DNA of 64,000 nucleotides from Xanthomonas fragariae (GTDB taxonomy: Bacteria > Pseudomonadota > Gammaproteobacteria > Xanthomonadales > Xanthomonadaceae), in the NCBI RefSeq assembly GCF_900183975.1, contig NZ_LT853882.1, positions 1,543,501 to 1,607,500 of the forward strand, written 5' to 3'. Under the pieces are notes generated by a model. That model ran no database searches. It saw nothing but the letters and a program-made list of their open reading frames with translations, and had not been told where the DNA came from. Of the stretch, positions 23,091-31,662 are shown in pieces (within the stretch, counting starts at the first letter, position 1; every line of letters starts with the position of its first letter). The position numbers were made by a program, and so were the translations under genes.

Positions 23091-24158
23091 CTAATCCTTC
23101 GCTGCGCCACGTTCGATCTGCGCGCGACGTGCGTGCCAGGTCTCCGGCGTTTGCGGCTTGATGAACAGTGCGGTGAGTTCGGGATACTGTTGCTTGGCAG
23201 CCGCTTCGATACGTCCAACGCAGGCTTCGATCTGCGGTGTGGTGCGGCTGTCTTCTAATTCGGCGCTCAACGCGGCAACCACCTGGTTTGGGCCCATCTG
23301 CATGGTGAGCACGCCGTTGGCGGCGCACACGTCGGGGTCGCTGGCGGCGATGCGCAGCAGCGACTCGGTGACATGCGCGTGCGCTGGTTCGCCGATCAGC
23401 AAGCCTTTGGTTTCGCGCGCTAGCAGGAACGCGGTAAATGCGAGCACGCCGGAAATGCCGATCGAGGCGATGCCGTCGAGCTCGGGCATGTCCAACAGTT
23501 GCGTCCCGGCAAGGCCGAGCAGTGCCATGAACAAGCCGACCAGTGCAGCGCTGTCTTCCAGCAACACCGTAAATGTGCTTGGGTCCTTGCTCTGGCGAAA
23601 GGCCTGGAAATACCCCATGCGGCCTTTTCTGGAGCGAAACTCGCGCAATGCGACCAGCCACGAAGTGCCTTCGAACATGATCGATACGCCAAGCACGCTG
23701 TAGGCGATCAGATGGCTCCTGGCCGGCTCGGGATTGCGAAGATGCACGATGCCTTCGTACAGCGACACACCTGCGCCCATTGCAAACACCAGCAACGCAA
23801 CGATGAAACTCCAGAAGTACAACTCGCGCCCGTAACCGAACGGATGGGTCGGAGTGGGTGCCTGAGCCGCGCGGCGCAGGCCGTACAGCAGCAGGATTTC
23901 GTTGATGGTGTCCACTAGCGAATGCACACCTTCGCTGAGCATTGCCGAGCTGCCGGAAATGCCCGCAGCAATGAACTTGGCGATCGCAATGGCCAGATTG
24001 CCGGCCAACGCCACATATACCACCAAGTGCGAGCCCTTGGGTTTGGTCGCGCCGGCAACCGTGGCGCCGTGGTTGGCGTCTCCAGCGTCGGTGGAGCCCG
24101 GCGTGGTACGCGATGGGGTGGGCACTGACTCGTTGGACACGCGCGACCTGCAGGGCAT
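23091..24158 (-). CDS. Cation diffusion facilitator family transporter
   Basis: A 355-residue inner-membrane protein expected to export a divalent metal such as zinc, iron or manganese in exchange for protons. After a 43-residue hydrophilic N-terminus there are about six membrane segments. Metal-site motifs are HSLVD in TM2 (H79, D83) and LLEDSAALVG in TM5, where the usual HDxxD is ED-based, as in the ZnT9-like branch. HPFGYGRELYFWSF precedes TM3, and a C-terminal cytoplasmic domain closes the protein. Selectivity cannot be assigned. The second 857-bp IS starts 84 nt upstream of the ATG and may affect its promoter. Confidence 0.87.
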   Translation of the reverse strand: MPCRSRVSNESVPTPSRTTPGSTDAGDANHGATVAGATKPKGSHLVVYVALAGNLAIAIAKFIAAGISGSSAMLSEGVHSLVDTINEILLLYGLRRAAQAPTPTHPFGYGRELYFWSFIVALLVFAMGAGVSLYEGIVHLRNPEPARSHLIAYSVLGVSIMFEGTSWLVALREFRSRKGRMGYFQAFRQSKDPSTFTVLLEDSAALVGLFMALLGLAGTQLLDMPELDGIASIGISGVLAFTAFLLARETKGLLIGEPAHAHVTESLLRIAASDPDVCAANGVLTMQMGPNQVVAALSAELEDSRTTPQIEACVGRIEAAAKQQYPELTALFIKPQTPETWHARRAQIERGAAKD

Positions 24159-24241
24159 TCGATAAGCGCCGCACTATCGGGCCGCTGCCGTGCTGAATGC
24201 GTGATCGCGCGGTCGGGGGGCAACACTCCACGCCCGTTCTA

Positions 24242-25098
24242 GAGCGTGTTATGAACTTTGAAAGAGGGTGGCTGCATTTCCAAGCATCAGGATCGTGAAG
24301 ACGACGAAGTGCAAACCGGCCAAGGTTTCCGGCAATCGCTCGTAGTCGCGTGCCAGCCGTCTGAAACGATTGGCCCATCCGAAGCTGCGCTCGACAACCC
24401 AACGGCGCGGCAGCAAGACAAAGCCTTTTTTCGCTTCTTGCAGCTTGATCACTTGCAACTCAATGCCTTCTTCCGTGGCCGCCTGCGCCGGTTCTTGACC
24501 GGTGTAGCCCTGATCAACAAAGGCGATCTTGACCGTTTCACCGGTCACGTGTTGTACCTCTTGTGCCAACGATCGGACTTGCGCGCGCTCCTGCTCATTA
24601 GCCGGCGTCACCTGGACAGCGAGCAGATGTCCAAGCGTATCGACGGCCATGTGTACCTTGCTGCCTTTCTTGCGTTTATAGCCATCGTATCCAGCACGCG
24701 GCCCGCTTTCGCAGGTGGACTGCAGCGTGCGAGCATCGAAAATGACCGCGCTCGGCTGGCCTTTTTTCCCTTGCGCCACACGCAAGAGTGAGCGCAGATC
24801 ACTGACCATGGCCTCAAAGCAGCCCGCTTGCAGCCAGCGCTGTGTTTGCTGATACACCGCTTCCCAGGGCGGAAAATCGTTGGGAAGCAATCGCCATGGT
24901 GCGCCGGCGCGCGCGATCCACCGCAGTGCGTTGAACATCGCGCGTAGCTCATACTTGCGCTGCGGTGCCTGCACGTCCATCAGCGTCAAATAGGGAGCCG
25001 CAAAGGCCCATTCTTCGTCGGAAATATCGGTGGAATAAGGCTTACGAGGCTTCATCCGTATACGTTAGCGTGACAAGGGCAAAGTTCATAACACGCTC
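24242..25098 (-). mobile_element. IS5-family insertion sequence, 857 bp, copy 2
   Basis: Same length, orientation and terminal inverted repeats as copy 1, again flanked by TA on both sides (24240-24241 and 25099-25100). The right side abuts the remaining half of MITE copy D. Direct repeats of this size in the same orientation can recombine to delete the 5.1 kb between them (greB, yegD and the cation-efflux gene). Confidence 0.92.
24249..25055 (-). CDS. IS5-family transposase (copy 2)
   Basis: An intact 268-residue DDE transposase, identical to copy 1 except Gln for His in ELQVIK. The candidate DDE residues and the N-terminal DUF4096-like part are all present. The frame and short leader to the inverted repeat match copy 1 exactly. 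Confidence 0.93.
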   Translation of the reverse strand: MKPRKPYSTDISDEEWAFAAPYLTLMDVQAPQRKYELRAMFNALRWIARAGAPWRLLPNDFPPWEAVYQQTQRWLQAGCFEAMVSDLRSLLRVAQGKKGQPSAVIFDARTLQSTCESGPRAGYDGYKRKKGSKVHMAVDTLGHLLAVQVTPANEQERAQVRSLAQEVQHVTGETVKIAFVDQGYTGQEPAQAATEEGIELQVIKLQEAKKGFVLLPRRWVVERSFGWANRFRRLARDYERLPETLAGLHFVVFTILMLGNAATLFQSS

Positions 25099-25100
25099 TA

Positions 25101-25164
25101 ACCTTGGAAATCGCATGCCCACCGCGCCCGCCTGGCGGCTGCGCAGTAGTTTTGTTGGCCACTC
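25101..25164. repeat. MITE-like repeat, copy D (right half only)
   Basis: The CGCCCGCCTGGCGGC...GCGCAGTAG block and right terminus TTTTGTTGGCCACTC match copies B and C. The left half is absent; the IS copy 2 abuts it. TTA follows the right end (25165-25167), consistent with a 3-bp target duplication. The repeat cuts the phnA-like gene. Confidence 0.75.
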
Positions 25165-25456
25165 TTATGCCGGCAGCGCGATGTCGATCTGCGCGGAATG
25201 CAGTTTCGAATGGCGTGCAGGCGAGGCGGCCGCGAACACCACGGTGGTGCAAGACAGCAATGGCAATATGCGGCGGGCCGGCGACACGGTGACCGTGATC
25301 AAGGATCTCAAGGTTAAGGGCCCATCGATCCCGCTCGGGCAGGGCACGATAATCCGCAATATCGGCCTGGTCGAGAACAATGCCGGGCACATTGGAGGTA
25401 ACTCGGAAAAGACCAAGGGTCTGGTACTGAACACCTGTTTTCTGCGCAAGGCGTAA
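25165..25456 (+). pseudogene. phnA: PhnA/YjdM-family protein, 5'-truncated by MITE copy D
   Basis: The remaining frame (from about YAGSAMSICAECSFEW to the end at 25456) holds the second CxxC knuckle of the zinc ribbon and the C-terminal domain with the family signature SNGNMRRAGDTVTVIKDLKV and KGPSIPLGQGTIIRNIGLV. The first CxxC and about 20 N-terminal residues are gone because the repeat ends exactly where they should be. An internal ATG at 25181 could give a 91-residue product, but it would lack half the zinc ribbon. Despite the family name these proteins do not cleave phosphonoacetate in E. coli; their role is unclear. Confidence 0.78.
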
Positions 25457-25552
25457 ACGTGGTTCTCAACTGACTCAGCGCGCTCCTGGCATGCCGTGCA
25501 ATCAATTGCGTGGATACATCGCACCGCCCACGCAGCTCTGCCGCATCAGCGA

Positions 25553-25632
25553 GATGTATGCGTGGTACATGCCGCAGCACCGAGCGCCTGCCACGCCCGC
25601 CTAACGGTGAGCGCAGTCGTGCTGTGAGTCGC
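25553..25632. repeat. MITE-like repeat, copy E (degenerate)
   Basis: GATGTATGCGTGGTACATGCC, CACCGAGCGCCTG, CACGCCCGCCTAACGGTGAG and CGCAGTCG line up with the right two-thirds of copy C. The ends are worn. The stop codon of the old yellow enzyme gene (25601-25603) lies inside it, so the last few residues of that protein come from the repeat. Confidence 0.6.
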
Positions 25633-26737
25633 TGTTGGGCGATCTGTTGGGAAGTGCGGGGTAGTCGATGTAGCCTTTGGCACCGCCGCCGTACAGGGTG
25701 GCCTGGTCGAGCTCGGCCAGTGGTGCGTTCTCGCGCAGACGACGCAGCAGGTCTGGATTGGCGATGAACGGGCGGCCGAACGAGATCGCATCGGCATAGC
25801 CGCTGTCGATAGCTTTTTCGGCCAGCGCGCGGTCGTAGCCGTTGTTGCCGATCCATGCACCGTCGAACTTCGCACGCAGGGCGGCGTAGTCGAAGGCGAC
25901 GTTATCGCGCGGCCCGCCGGTCGCACCTTCGATCACGTGCACGAAGGCCAGCCCGCCGATCAGATTGAGGCGCTCGACCGCATGCTCGAACAACGGCTGC
26001 GGATCGGAATCGTGGATGCCGTACACCGGGGTGACCGGCGACAGGCGCACGCCGGTGCGCTCGGCGCCGATCTCGTCGGCAATGGCCTGCACCACTTCGG
26101 TCAGCAAGCGGGTGCGGTTTTCGAAATCGCCGCCGTAGGCGTCGGTGCGCTTGTTGGAGCCGTCGCGCAGGAACTGGTCCAGCAGATAGCCGTTGGCTGC
26201 GTGCACTTCTACGCCGTCGAAGCCGGCATCGATCGCGTTGCGCGCAGCGATGCGGTAGTCCTCGATCAATGCGGGGATTTCGCCCAATGCAAGTGCGCGC
26301 GGCTCGGACACATCCTCGAAGCCGTTCTTGGTGTAGGTCTTGCCTTCGCCGCGGATGGCGCTGGGTGCGACCGGCACTTCGCCCGGCGGCAGCACGCTGG
26401 TATGCGAAACGCGACCGACATGCCACAGCTGCAGCACGATCTTGCCGCCGCGGCGGTGCACTTCATCGGTGACCGTATGCCAACCGTCGACCTGCTCTTT
26501 GGTGTGGATGCCGGGCGTATCCAGATAGCCCTGGCCGAGTGCGCTGATCTGCGCACCTTCGGCAACGATCAAGCCAGCACTGGCGCGCTGGCCGTAGTAC
26601 TCGGCGGCCAGTGGTGAAGGTACCTGCCCGGCGACGGCGCGGTTACGCGTCAGCGGCGCCATGATCACGCGGTTGGCAAGCTCCAGCGCGCCCAGGCGCA
26701 CCGGGAAGAACAAGGGGGATTCAGTGGATTCGAGCAT
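25601..26737 (-). CDS. Old yellow enzyme family alkene reductase (NemA-like)
   Basis: A 378-residue FMN-dependent TIM-barrel enzyme that reduces activated C=C bonds with NAD(P)H, often linked to electrophile or nitro-compound stress. Diagnostic segments are NRVIMAPLTRNRA, VLQLWHVGRVSH, the active-site pair in EVHAANGYLLDQFLRDGSN, RTDAYGGDFENR, and the FMN phosphate-binding ISFGRPFIANPDL. ATG 26737 was chosen; the ribosome site is weak and in-frame TTG/CTG codons precede it. The last residues after YPALPNRS read into MITE copy E, so the native C-terminus has probably been replaced by a short tail. Confidence 0.9.
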   Translation of the reverse strand: MLESTESPLFFPVRLGALELANRVIMAPLTRNRAVAGQVPSPLAAEYYGQRASAGLIVAEGAQISALGQGYLDTPGIHTKEQVDGWHTVTDEVHRRGGKIVLQLWHVGRVSHTSVLPPGEVPVAPSAIRGEGKTYTKNGFEDVSEPRALALGEIPALIEDYRIAARNAIDAGFDGVEVHAANGYLLDQFLRDGSNKRTDAYGGDFENRTRLLTEVVQAIADEIGAERTGVRLSPVTPVYGIHDSDPQPLFEHAVERLNLIGGLAFVHVIEGATGGPRDNVAFDYAALRAKFDGAWIGNNGYDRALAEKAIDSGYADAISFGRPFIANPDLLRRLRENAPLAELDQATLYGGGAKGYIDYPALPNRSPNSDSQHDCAHR

Positions 26738-26981
26738 CAGCAACCAGTCGAGGTTGATTACGCGTCAAGCGCGACGCCGCGCCGATCGCGGTGCTCCCCA
26801 AATATGGAGGCGGAACCAGCCGGCTTCGAGTGGTGCCGACAGGACACAGCGTCTCCCGGGCAATGAAACTTGCAGAACTGTGACGCGCCAGGACCTGGCG
26901 CTGGATTGCACAGAGCAACGGCCTTTCATCGATTGCCGCATTGCACAATACTAAACTGCCCCGCCATTTCTGGAGTCGGGC

Positions 26982-28190
26982 ATGCCCGATACCGAGCTCT
27001 CACCGCCGCGCGTGTCCCGGCGCGATTACGTGTTGATTCTCTTGGCGCTGGCGATGGGCGGCTTTGCGATCGGCATCAGCGAATTTTCCACGATGGGCCT
27101 GATGACCCAGATCTCGCAGGGCTTGCAGATCAGCGAGCCTCAGGTGGGCCACGTCATCACTGCCTACGCGTTGGGTGTGGTGGTCGGCGCGCCGTTGCTG
27201 GCGATTTGGGGCGCACGCTGGCCGCGGCGCACCTTGTTGCTGCTGTTGATGGTGTTCTACGCGCTGGGCAACCTCGCCAGTGCGTTGGCGCCGAGCTATC
27301 ACACGATGCTGCTGTGTCGCTTCATCGCCGGCTTGCCGCATGGTGCGTATTTCGGCGTCGCTTCGTTGGTGGCCGCGTCGATCAGCCCGCCCAATCAACG
27401 CGCCACCGCGGTGGGCCGCGTGCTATTGGGCTTGAGCGTGGCCTTGCTGGTGGGCAATCCGTTGGCGACCTGGCTTGGCCAGAGCGTCAGCTGGCGCTGG
27501 TCGTATGCGTCCGTCTCGGTGATTGCGCTAGGTACTGTCGCCGCCGTCGCGGCCTTGCTGCCGCCGCAGCCGGACGAACCGCGGCAGCAGCCGTTACGCG
27601 AGCTGCGTGCGTTCAATCAGGCGCAGGTGTGGCTGGCGTTGGCGATTGGGGCGGTGGGATTTTCCGGAATGTTTTGCGTCTTCAGTTACCTGGCGCCGAC
27701 CTTGACCGCCGTCACCGGCGTGGAGCCGGCGCGCATTCCGCTGGCTATGGTCGCATTCGGCGTGGGCGGCGTGCTCGGCAGCATCCTGGGTGGGTGGTTG
27801 TTCGATCGCATGCAGTTCCGCGCGGTGCCGGTGCTGTTGGTCTGGTCGGTGGCGGTGATGCTGACCTTTCCATTGGCTGCGCACTCGGGGTTATGGGTGT
27901 TCGTCTCCATCGTGGCGGTCGGCACGATGGGCGCCCTGGCGCCGGCATTGCAGACGCGGTTGATGGACGTGGCGAACGATGCGCAGACGCTGGCTGCAGC
28001 GTCCAACCATGCAGCATTCAATACCGCCAACGCACTTGGTCCGTGGCTGGGCGGTATGGCGATCACCGCAGGATGGGGCTGGACCTCCACCGGTTATGTC
28101 GGCGCGGCGACTGCGTTCGGTGGTCTGTTGGTCTATGTATTGGCGGTGTGGCAAGAGCGTCGGCAACGCACGTTGGTGGCGAGTTGTTGA
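26982..28190 (+). CDS. MFS transporter, DHA1 (AraJ/PbuE/NepI-like) family
   Basis: A 402-residue inner-membrane protein with twelve predicted helices, expected to export small molecules by proton antiport. The N-terminal GFAIGISEFSTMGLMTQI resembles the conserved TEF...G motif of the drug/sugar exporter group. Motif A-like GARWPRRTLLLLL follows TM2, and FVAGLPHGAYFG-type sequence (here FIAGLPHGAYFGVASL) marks TM4. GGAG lies 9 nt before the ATG. The substrate is unknown; purine, sugar and antibiotic exporters share this pattern. It diverges from the old yellow enzyme gene. Confidence 0.87.
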   Translation: MPDTELSPPRVSRRDYVLILLALAMGGFAIGISEFSTMGLMTQISQGLQISEPQVGHVITAYALGVVVGAPLLAIWGARWPRRTLLLLLMVFYALGNLASALAPSYHTMLLCRFIAGLPHGAYFGVASLVAASISPPNQRATAVGRVLLGLSVALLVGNPLATWLGQSVSWRWSYASVSVIALGTVAAVAALLPPQPDEPRQQPLRELRAFNQAQVWLALAIGAVGFSGMFCVFSYLAPTLTAVTGVEPARIPLAMVAFGVGGVLGSILGGWLFDRMQFRAVPVLLVWSVAVMLTFPLAAHSGLWVFVSIVAVGTMGALAPALQTRLMDVANDAQTLAAASNHAAFNTANALGPWLGGMAITAGWGWTSTGYVGAATAFGGLLVYVLAVWQERRQRTLVASC

Positions 28191-28385
28191 TGGGTCGCAA
28201 GTTGCTGAGATGTGGTCGGTTCGAGACGGCCTGGAGCAATCAGCGCTGCCACTTGCATCGATGCGTTGCGGGCGATCTGCGTCGCTGCGCAACAGGTTGC
28301 ATTGGCTGCACGTTTTGTATCCACGACCAACTCACGGCCTGGCAGTGAGACTGCTGGCTCGATCGCAAGCGGAACGAACAGTGTC

Positions 28386-28556
28386 ATGACCGAATTCACT
28401 CCACCGCCGTGGAAACGCCGTAATCCCAAGCGTAAATCCGCATCCACGCTGCTGACGGATGCGCAGAAGGCCGCAGCAAAACAACGTGCCGAAGAAGCAG
28501 GGCGGCCGTATCCCAATTTGGTCGACAACATGTGGGCGAGCCGGCAGCCCAAATGA
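28386..28556 (+). CDS. Conserved small basic protein of unknown function (56 aa)
   Basis: A 56-residue protein reading MTEFTPPPWKRRNPKRKSAS, a Lys/Ala-rich helix (DAQKAAAKQRAEEAG) and the tail RPYPNLVDNMWASRQPK. The Pro/Trp/Lys-Arg N-terminus and the RPYPNLVDN motif look conserved rather than random, and I recall similar short proteins in related gammaproteobacteria, but no function is known to me. The ATG at 28386 was chosen over upstream in-frame codons because the regular sequence begins there; the 195 nt between it and the MFS gene hold nothing else. Confidence 0.72.
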   Translation: MTEFTPPPWKRRNPKRKSASTLLTDAQKAAAKQRAEEAGRPYPNLVDNMWASRQPK

Positions 28557-28779
28557 GTCGAGCTCGCATTGGCATCGGTGAATCACGATTCATCGTTGGC
28601 AAGATGGCGTGATGACGATGCCCGCAGCGCTCACATGCCGATTATGGTCGCAACGTCAGGATGAGGCCGTACACAACGCCAAGGTAGTGCAATCAATCCA
28701 TCGATTGACTCACTTTCCGTCGCAAGCGCACTGCAGTGACAGCAGCGCAGCGCCGGCCCATCGCAACAAGGAGCCATAC

Positions 28780-29235
28780 ATGAGCATTCAGAGCAAAACC
28801 GAGCATAGCCTCAACGACCTCATCGCCATTTCCCGCGACGGCAAGGACTTCTACGACGAAGCCGCCGCCAAGGTGGGCGATGTGGAACTTGCGACGCTTT
28901 TCCGTCGCATTGCCAGCGTCAAGACCGACATCGTTAGCAGTCTGAGCAGTGTGGTTGCATCGGTGGGCGGTACGCCAGAAAAGAGCGGCACGCTGGTGGG
29001 CAGCATGCAGCAGTTCTACGGCAAGGTCCGCGCAACGCTGGGCGATACCAAGTACGGCTACGTGGCCGAGCTGGAAGAGTCGGAAGATCGCCTGCTGAAG
29101 GCGTTCGACGAGACAATCGCAGACCAGGACACCCCGGCCGCTGCACGCGATGCCGCACTGCGCCTACTACCGGAAGTGCGCGCCTGTCATGACGTGATGC
29201 GCAACCACAAGCATGCGATGAAGAGCGCCGCATAA
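28780..29235 (+). CDS. PA2169/DUF2383 family four-helix bundle protein
   Basis: A 151-residue soluble, ferritin-like helical protein. SLNDLIAISRDGKDFYDEAA starts helix 1, and later helices carry conserved Glu and His (ELEESEDRLLKAF, EVRACHDVMRNHKHAMK), the usual pattern of DUF2383. Members are often stress- or stationary-phase-induced, but their activity is not established. AAGGAG 6 nt before the ATG gives a firm start, and a strong terminator follows the stop, so it is a single-gene unit. Confidence 0.83.
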   Translation: MSIQSKTEHSLNDLIAISRDGKDFYDEAAAKVGDVELATLFRRIASVKTDIVSSLSSVVASVGGTPEKSGTLVGSMQQFYGKVRATLGDTKYGYVAELEESEDRLLKAFDETIADQDTPAAARDAALRLLPEVRACHDVMRNHKHAMKSAA

Positions 29236-29304
29236 ACTGCGAGCGTGACTTGATTGCATCGCCACCGAAGCGATGCAGCTCTGGCTTGAAATCCATAGAG
29301 GCGA

Positions 29305-29337
29305 AAACGGGTAGCGCGAGCTGCCCGTTTCTTTTTT
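29305..29337 (+). terminator. Rho-independent terminator after the DUF2383 gene
   Basis: An 11-bp stem (29305-29315 with 29320-29330, one G-T wobble) closes a GCGA tetraloop of GNRA type and is followed by TCTTTTTT. It lies 70 nt past the stop of the DUF2383 gene. Confidence 0.88.
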
Positions 29338-29958
29338 GAGTTGCCGATCGTTCCGATGCCGATCTGCGACGCTTCCATTGCAGTTCCACGCGCGTCGCTA
29401 CGTTCCACATTGGCAGGGTTTTTTCGACGTATTCGATATACGGCTGGTCTGCTAGTATCCGCCGCCTTTCCTCAGGCAGGCCGCGCGTTGCGCGGCCGTG
29501 GAATCACCCATGCAGCATTTCTTGTACCTGTCATCGGCCCAAGCGCAGTTGTCACTGGGCTTGGGGGAAGAAAAGACCACCGAACGCCTGTTTTTTGCGG
29601 TGATGGCCGATGCGCACACTGCCGAGCGTGCGGCGAACATCGCCGAAGGTTTGTTGCAGGCCGGGCAAGTGGACGGCAAGCCGCTCGGGCGCGAGCGCCT
29701 GCATGTGACCCTGCATCATCTGGGCGACTACGCCGGAGGCTTGCCGCCATCGTTGTTGAGTCGCGCCAGTCAGGCGGCTGAGCGCGTGGTGCTAGATGCC
29801 TTCGATGTGGAGCTCGATCGGGTCGGTACCTTCGGTGGGCGGCGCTCGCAGCTTCCCTGTGTGCTGCGTGGCGAAGATCGGGTCCGTGGGCTGCATGACT
29901 TGCAAGGCGCGTTGGGGCGGCAGCTCGCGCGTGTCGGCATTGCCGGCGATGCGCAGTA

Positions 29959-31463
29959 GTCGCCCCTGAAAAACCCCAACCACCCAACGACCGCAAGGCA
30001 TTGATGTCTGCACCGGCGTGCCAGAACTACCAGTGTTCGCTACGCTGAAGGCTGGTTTCTGGCAATTTTCAGTCATGCGTACACGCCGTCCTGCTGCCGA
30101 AGACATGCCTGCCGACGAGTTGTTTCGTTCGCGGCTGGAGAACCAGATCGATCTGCGTCATCGGCTGGCGCGGCTGAGCCAACGGATGCCGTGGACGGCG
30201 TTGGAGCAAGCACTTTCATCGCGCTTGCCGGCCACCCAGGCCGGTGGCGGTCGGCCGGCATTGCCGGTGCGGCTGATTGCCGGTTTGCTCTACCTCAAAC
30301 ACGCCTACGACCTGTCCGATGAAGCGGTGTGCGAGCGCTGGCTGGAGAATCCGTACTGGCAGTTCTTCACCGGTGAGGTCGTGTTCCAGACGCGCTTGCC
30401 GTGCGATGCCAGCTCGCTGACGCGCTGGCGGCAGCGCCTGGGTGAGGCCGGGATGGAAGAGCTGCTGGCGCACACCATCAACGCCGCACATGCCATGCAG
30501 GCGGTGGACGCACGCGAGTTGTCGCGGGTGATCGTGGACACCACGGTGCAAGAGAAGGCGATCGCCTATCCGACCGACAGCCGTTTGCTGGAGGTGGCAC
30601 GCAAGAAGCTGGTTTTAGTGGCCAAGCGGCACGGCATCGGATTGCGGCAGAGCTACGCGCGGCAAGGCCCGGCCCTGAGCCGCAAGGCAGGTCGGTATGC
30701 GCATGCGCGCCAGTTCAAGCGGATGCGGCGCATCTTGCGACGTCAACGCACAGTGCTGGGACGGCTCATGCGCGACATCCAACGCAAACTCGATCAGGTA
30801 AACACCGGCGTGCGCGAGCGCATCGCTGTCTGGCTGGAACGTGCGCAACGGCTGTACACGCAGCGTCCGAAGGACAAACAAAAACTGTACGCATTGCATG
30901 CCCCAGAAGTGGAATGCATCGGCAAGGGCAAGGCGCGTCAAGCGTACGAATTCGGCGTCAAGGTCGGCATTGCGGTCACCGCCTGCAAGGGATTGGTCGT
31001 GGGTGCGCGCAGCTTCCCGGGCAACCCGTACGACGGCGATACCTTGGCCGAGCAGCTGGAGCAGACACGCGGGTTGCTGCAGGATGTGAGCGTAGAACCG
31101 ACGGTGGCGATCGTGGACCTGGGCGATCGCGGGCGCGAAGTCGATGGCGTGCAGGTCCTGCATCGCGGCAAGGCCAAGACGCTGACGCGGCGGCAATGGC
31201 GCTGGATCAAGCGACGGCAGGCGGTGGAGCCGGTGATCGGACATCTGAAAGACGACTGCCGGTTGCGTCGCTGCAGGCTGAAGGGTGCCCAAGGCGATGC
31301 GCTGCACGTGCTCGGCTGCGCCGCCGGCTACAACCTGCGCTGGCTGCTGCGCTGGATCGCGTTTTTGCGTGCCTGGATGCGGGCGATGGGATGGTCATGC
31401 TTTAGCGCCGTGCCGCTGTCACCGACGGCACTTGGCGCTTGAAGGGGATTTTTCAGGGACGAC
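29959..31463 (+). mobile_element. IS1478-like IS5-family element, 1505 bp, copy 1
   Basis: The termini are imperfect inverted repeats: GTCGCCCCTGAAAAACCCC at the left, and the complement of GTCGTCCCTGAAAAATCCCC at the right. GCAGTA stands on both sides (29953-29958 and 31464-31469), a 6-bp target duplication inside thpR. It carries one intact transposase gene. The name IS1478-like is from recollection of the transposase sequence. Confidence 0.9.
30075..31442 (+). CDS. IS1478-like transposase (IS5 family), intact
   Basis: A 455-residue DDE transposase. ATG 30075 (MRTRRPAAEDMPADELF) was chosen; a GTG at 30018 would add 19 residues. The N-terminal DUF772-type domain contains GRPALPVRLIAGLLYLKHAYDL and DEAVCERWLENPYWQFF. 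The catalytic region has candidate residues in VIVDTTVQEKAI (Asp), TVAIVDLGDRG (Asp) and QAVEPVIGHLKDD (Glu). A basic Arg-rich insert (residues about 195-260) separates the first two. Copy 2 at 59067-60434 has a nonsense mutation. Confidence 0.92.
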   Translation: MRTRRPAAEDMPADELFRSRLENQIDLRHRLARLSQRMPWTALEQALSSRLPATQAGGGRPALPVRLIAGLLYLKHAYDLSDEAVCERWLENPYWQFFTGEVVFQTRLPCDASSLTRWRQRLGEAGMEELLAHTINAAHAMQAVDARELSRVIVDTTVQEKAIAYPTDSRLLEVARKKLVLVAKRHGIGLRQSYARQGPALSRKAGRYAHARQFKRMRRILRRQRTVLGRLMRDIQRKLDQVNTGVRERIAVWLERAQRLYTQRPKDKQKLYALHAPEVECIGKGKARQAYEFGVKVGIAVTACKGLVVGARSFPGNPYDGDTLAEQLEQTRGLLQDVSVEPTVAIVDLGDRGREVDGVQVLHRGKAKTLTRRQWRWIKRRQAVEPVIGHLKDDCRLRRCRLKGAQGDALHVLGCAAGYNLRWLLRWIAFLRAWMRAMGWSCFSAVPLSPTALGA

Positions 31464-31662
31464 GCAGTACACGGCACATATGACACTGCTGTATTGCAAT
31501 CAGTCGTTGCCGCAGCGGCGCCGCGATGCGCTTGCCTGGACAGTGCGCGAGTTCGCGCTTGTGCGCAGCTTTCTTGGCCAGTCGCGTTACCAGATCCAAG
31601 GACGCTGGTTACTGCGCTGAGCCGCTGCGTCGATGCGCGCGCACATGCTTTAGCCTGCGCGT

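Larger units (their letters stand above)
29510..31620 (+). pseudogene. thpR: RNA 2',3'-cyclic phosphodiesterase (2'-5' RNA ligase), split by an IS
   Basis: The 5' part (29510-29958) encodes RLFFAVMADAHTAERA and the first catalytic HxT motif in LHVTLHHLGDYAGG. The 3' part (from 31464, repeating GCAGTA) encodes the second motif as YTAHMTLLYCNQSLPQ and the family's C-terminus ending QIQGRWLLR. A 1505-bp IS separates them. Removing it with one copy of the GCAGTA duplication gives an exact 600-nt frame (199 residues) with no other lesion seen, so the insertion is recent and is the only damage noticed. The truncated frame stops at TAG as soon as the IS begins. Confidence 0.92.

Noticed and set aside
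19119..25098. Composite transposon formed by the two 857-bp IS copies
   Set aside because: The enclosed genes are ordinary core genes, the copies each have their own TA duplication, and nothing shows that the block moved as a unit.
26870..28348. 492-codon plus-strand frame overlapping the MFS gene
   Set aside because: It is frame-shifted relative to a clear twelve-helix transporter and reads as Arg/Gly/Val-rich noise.
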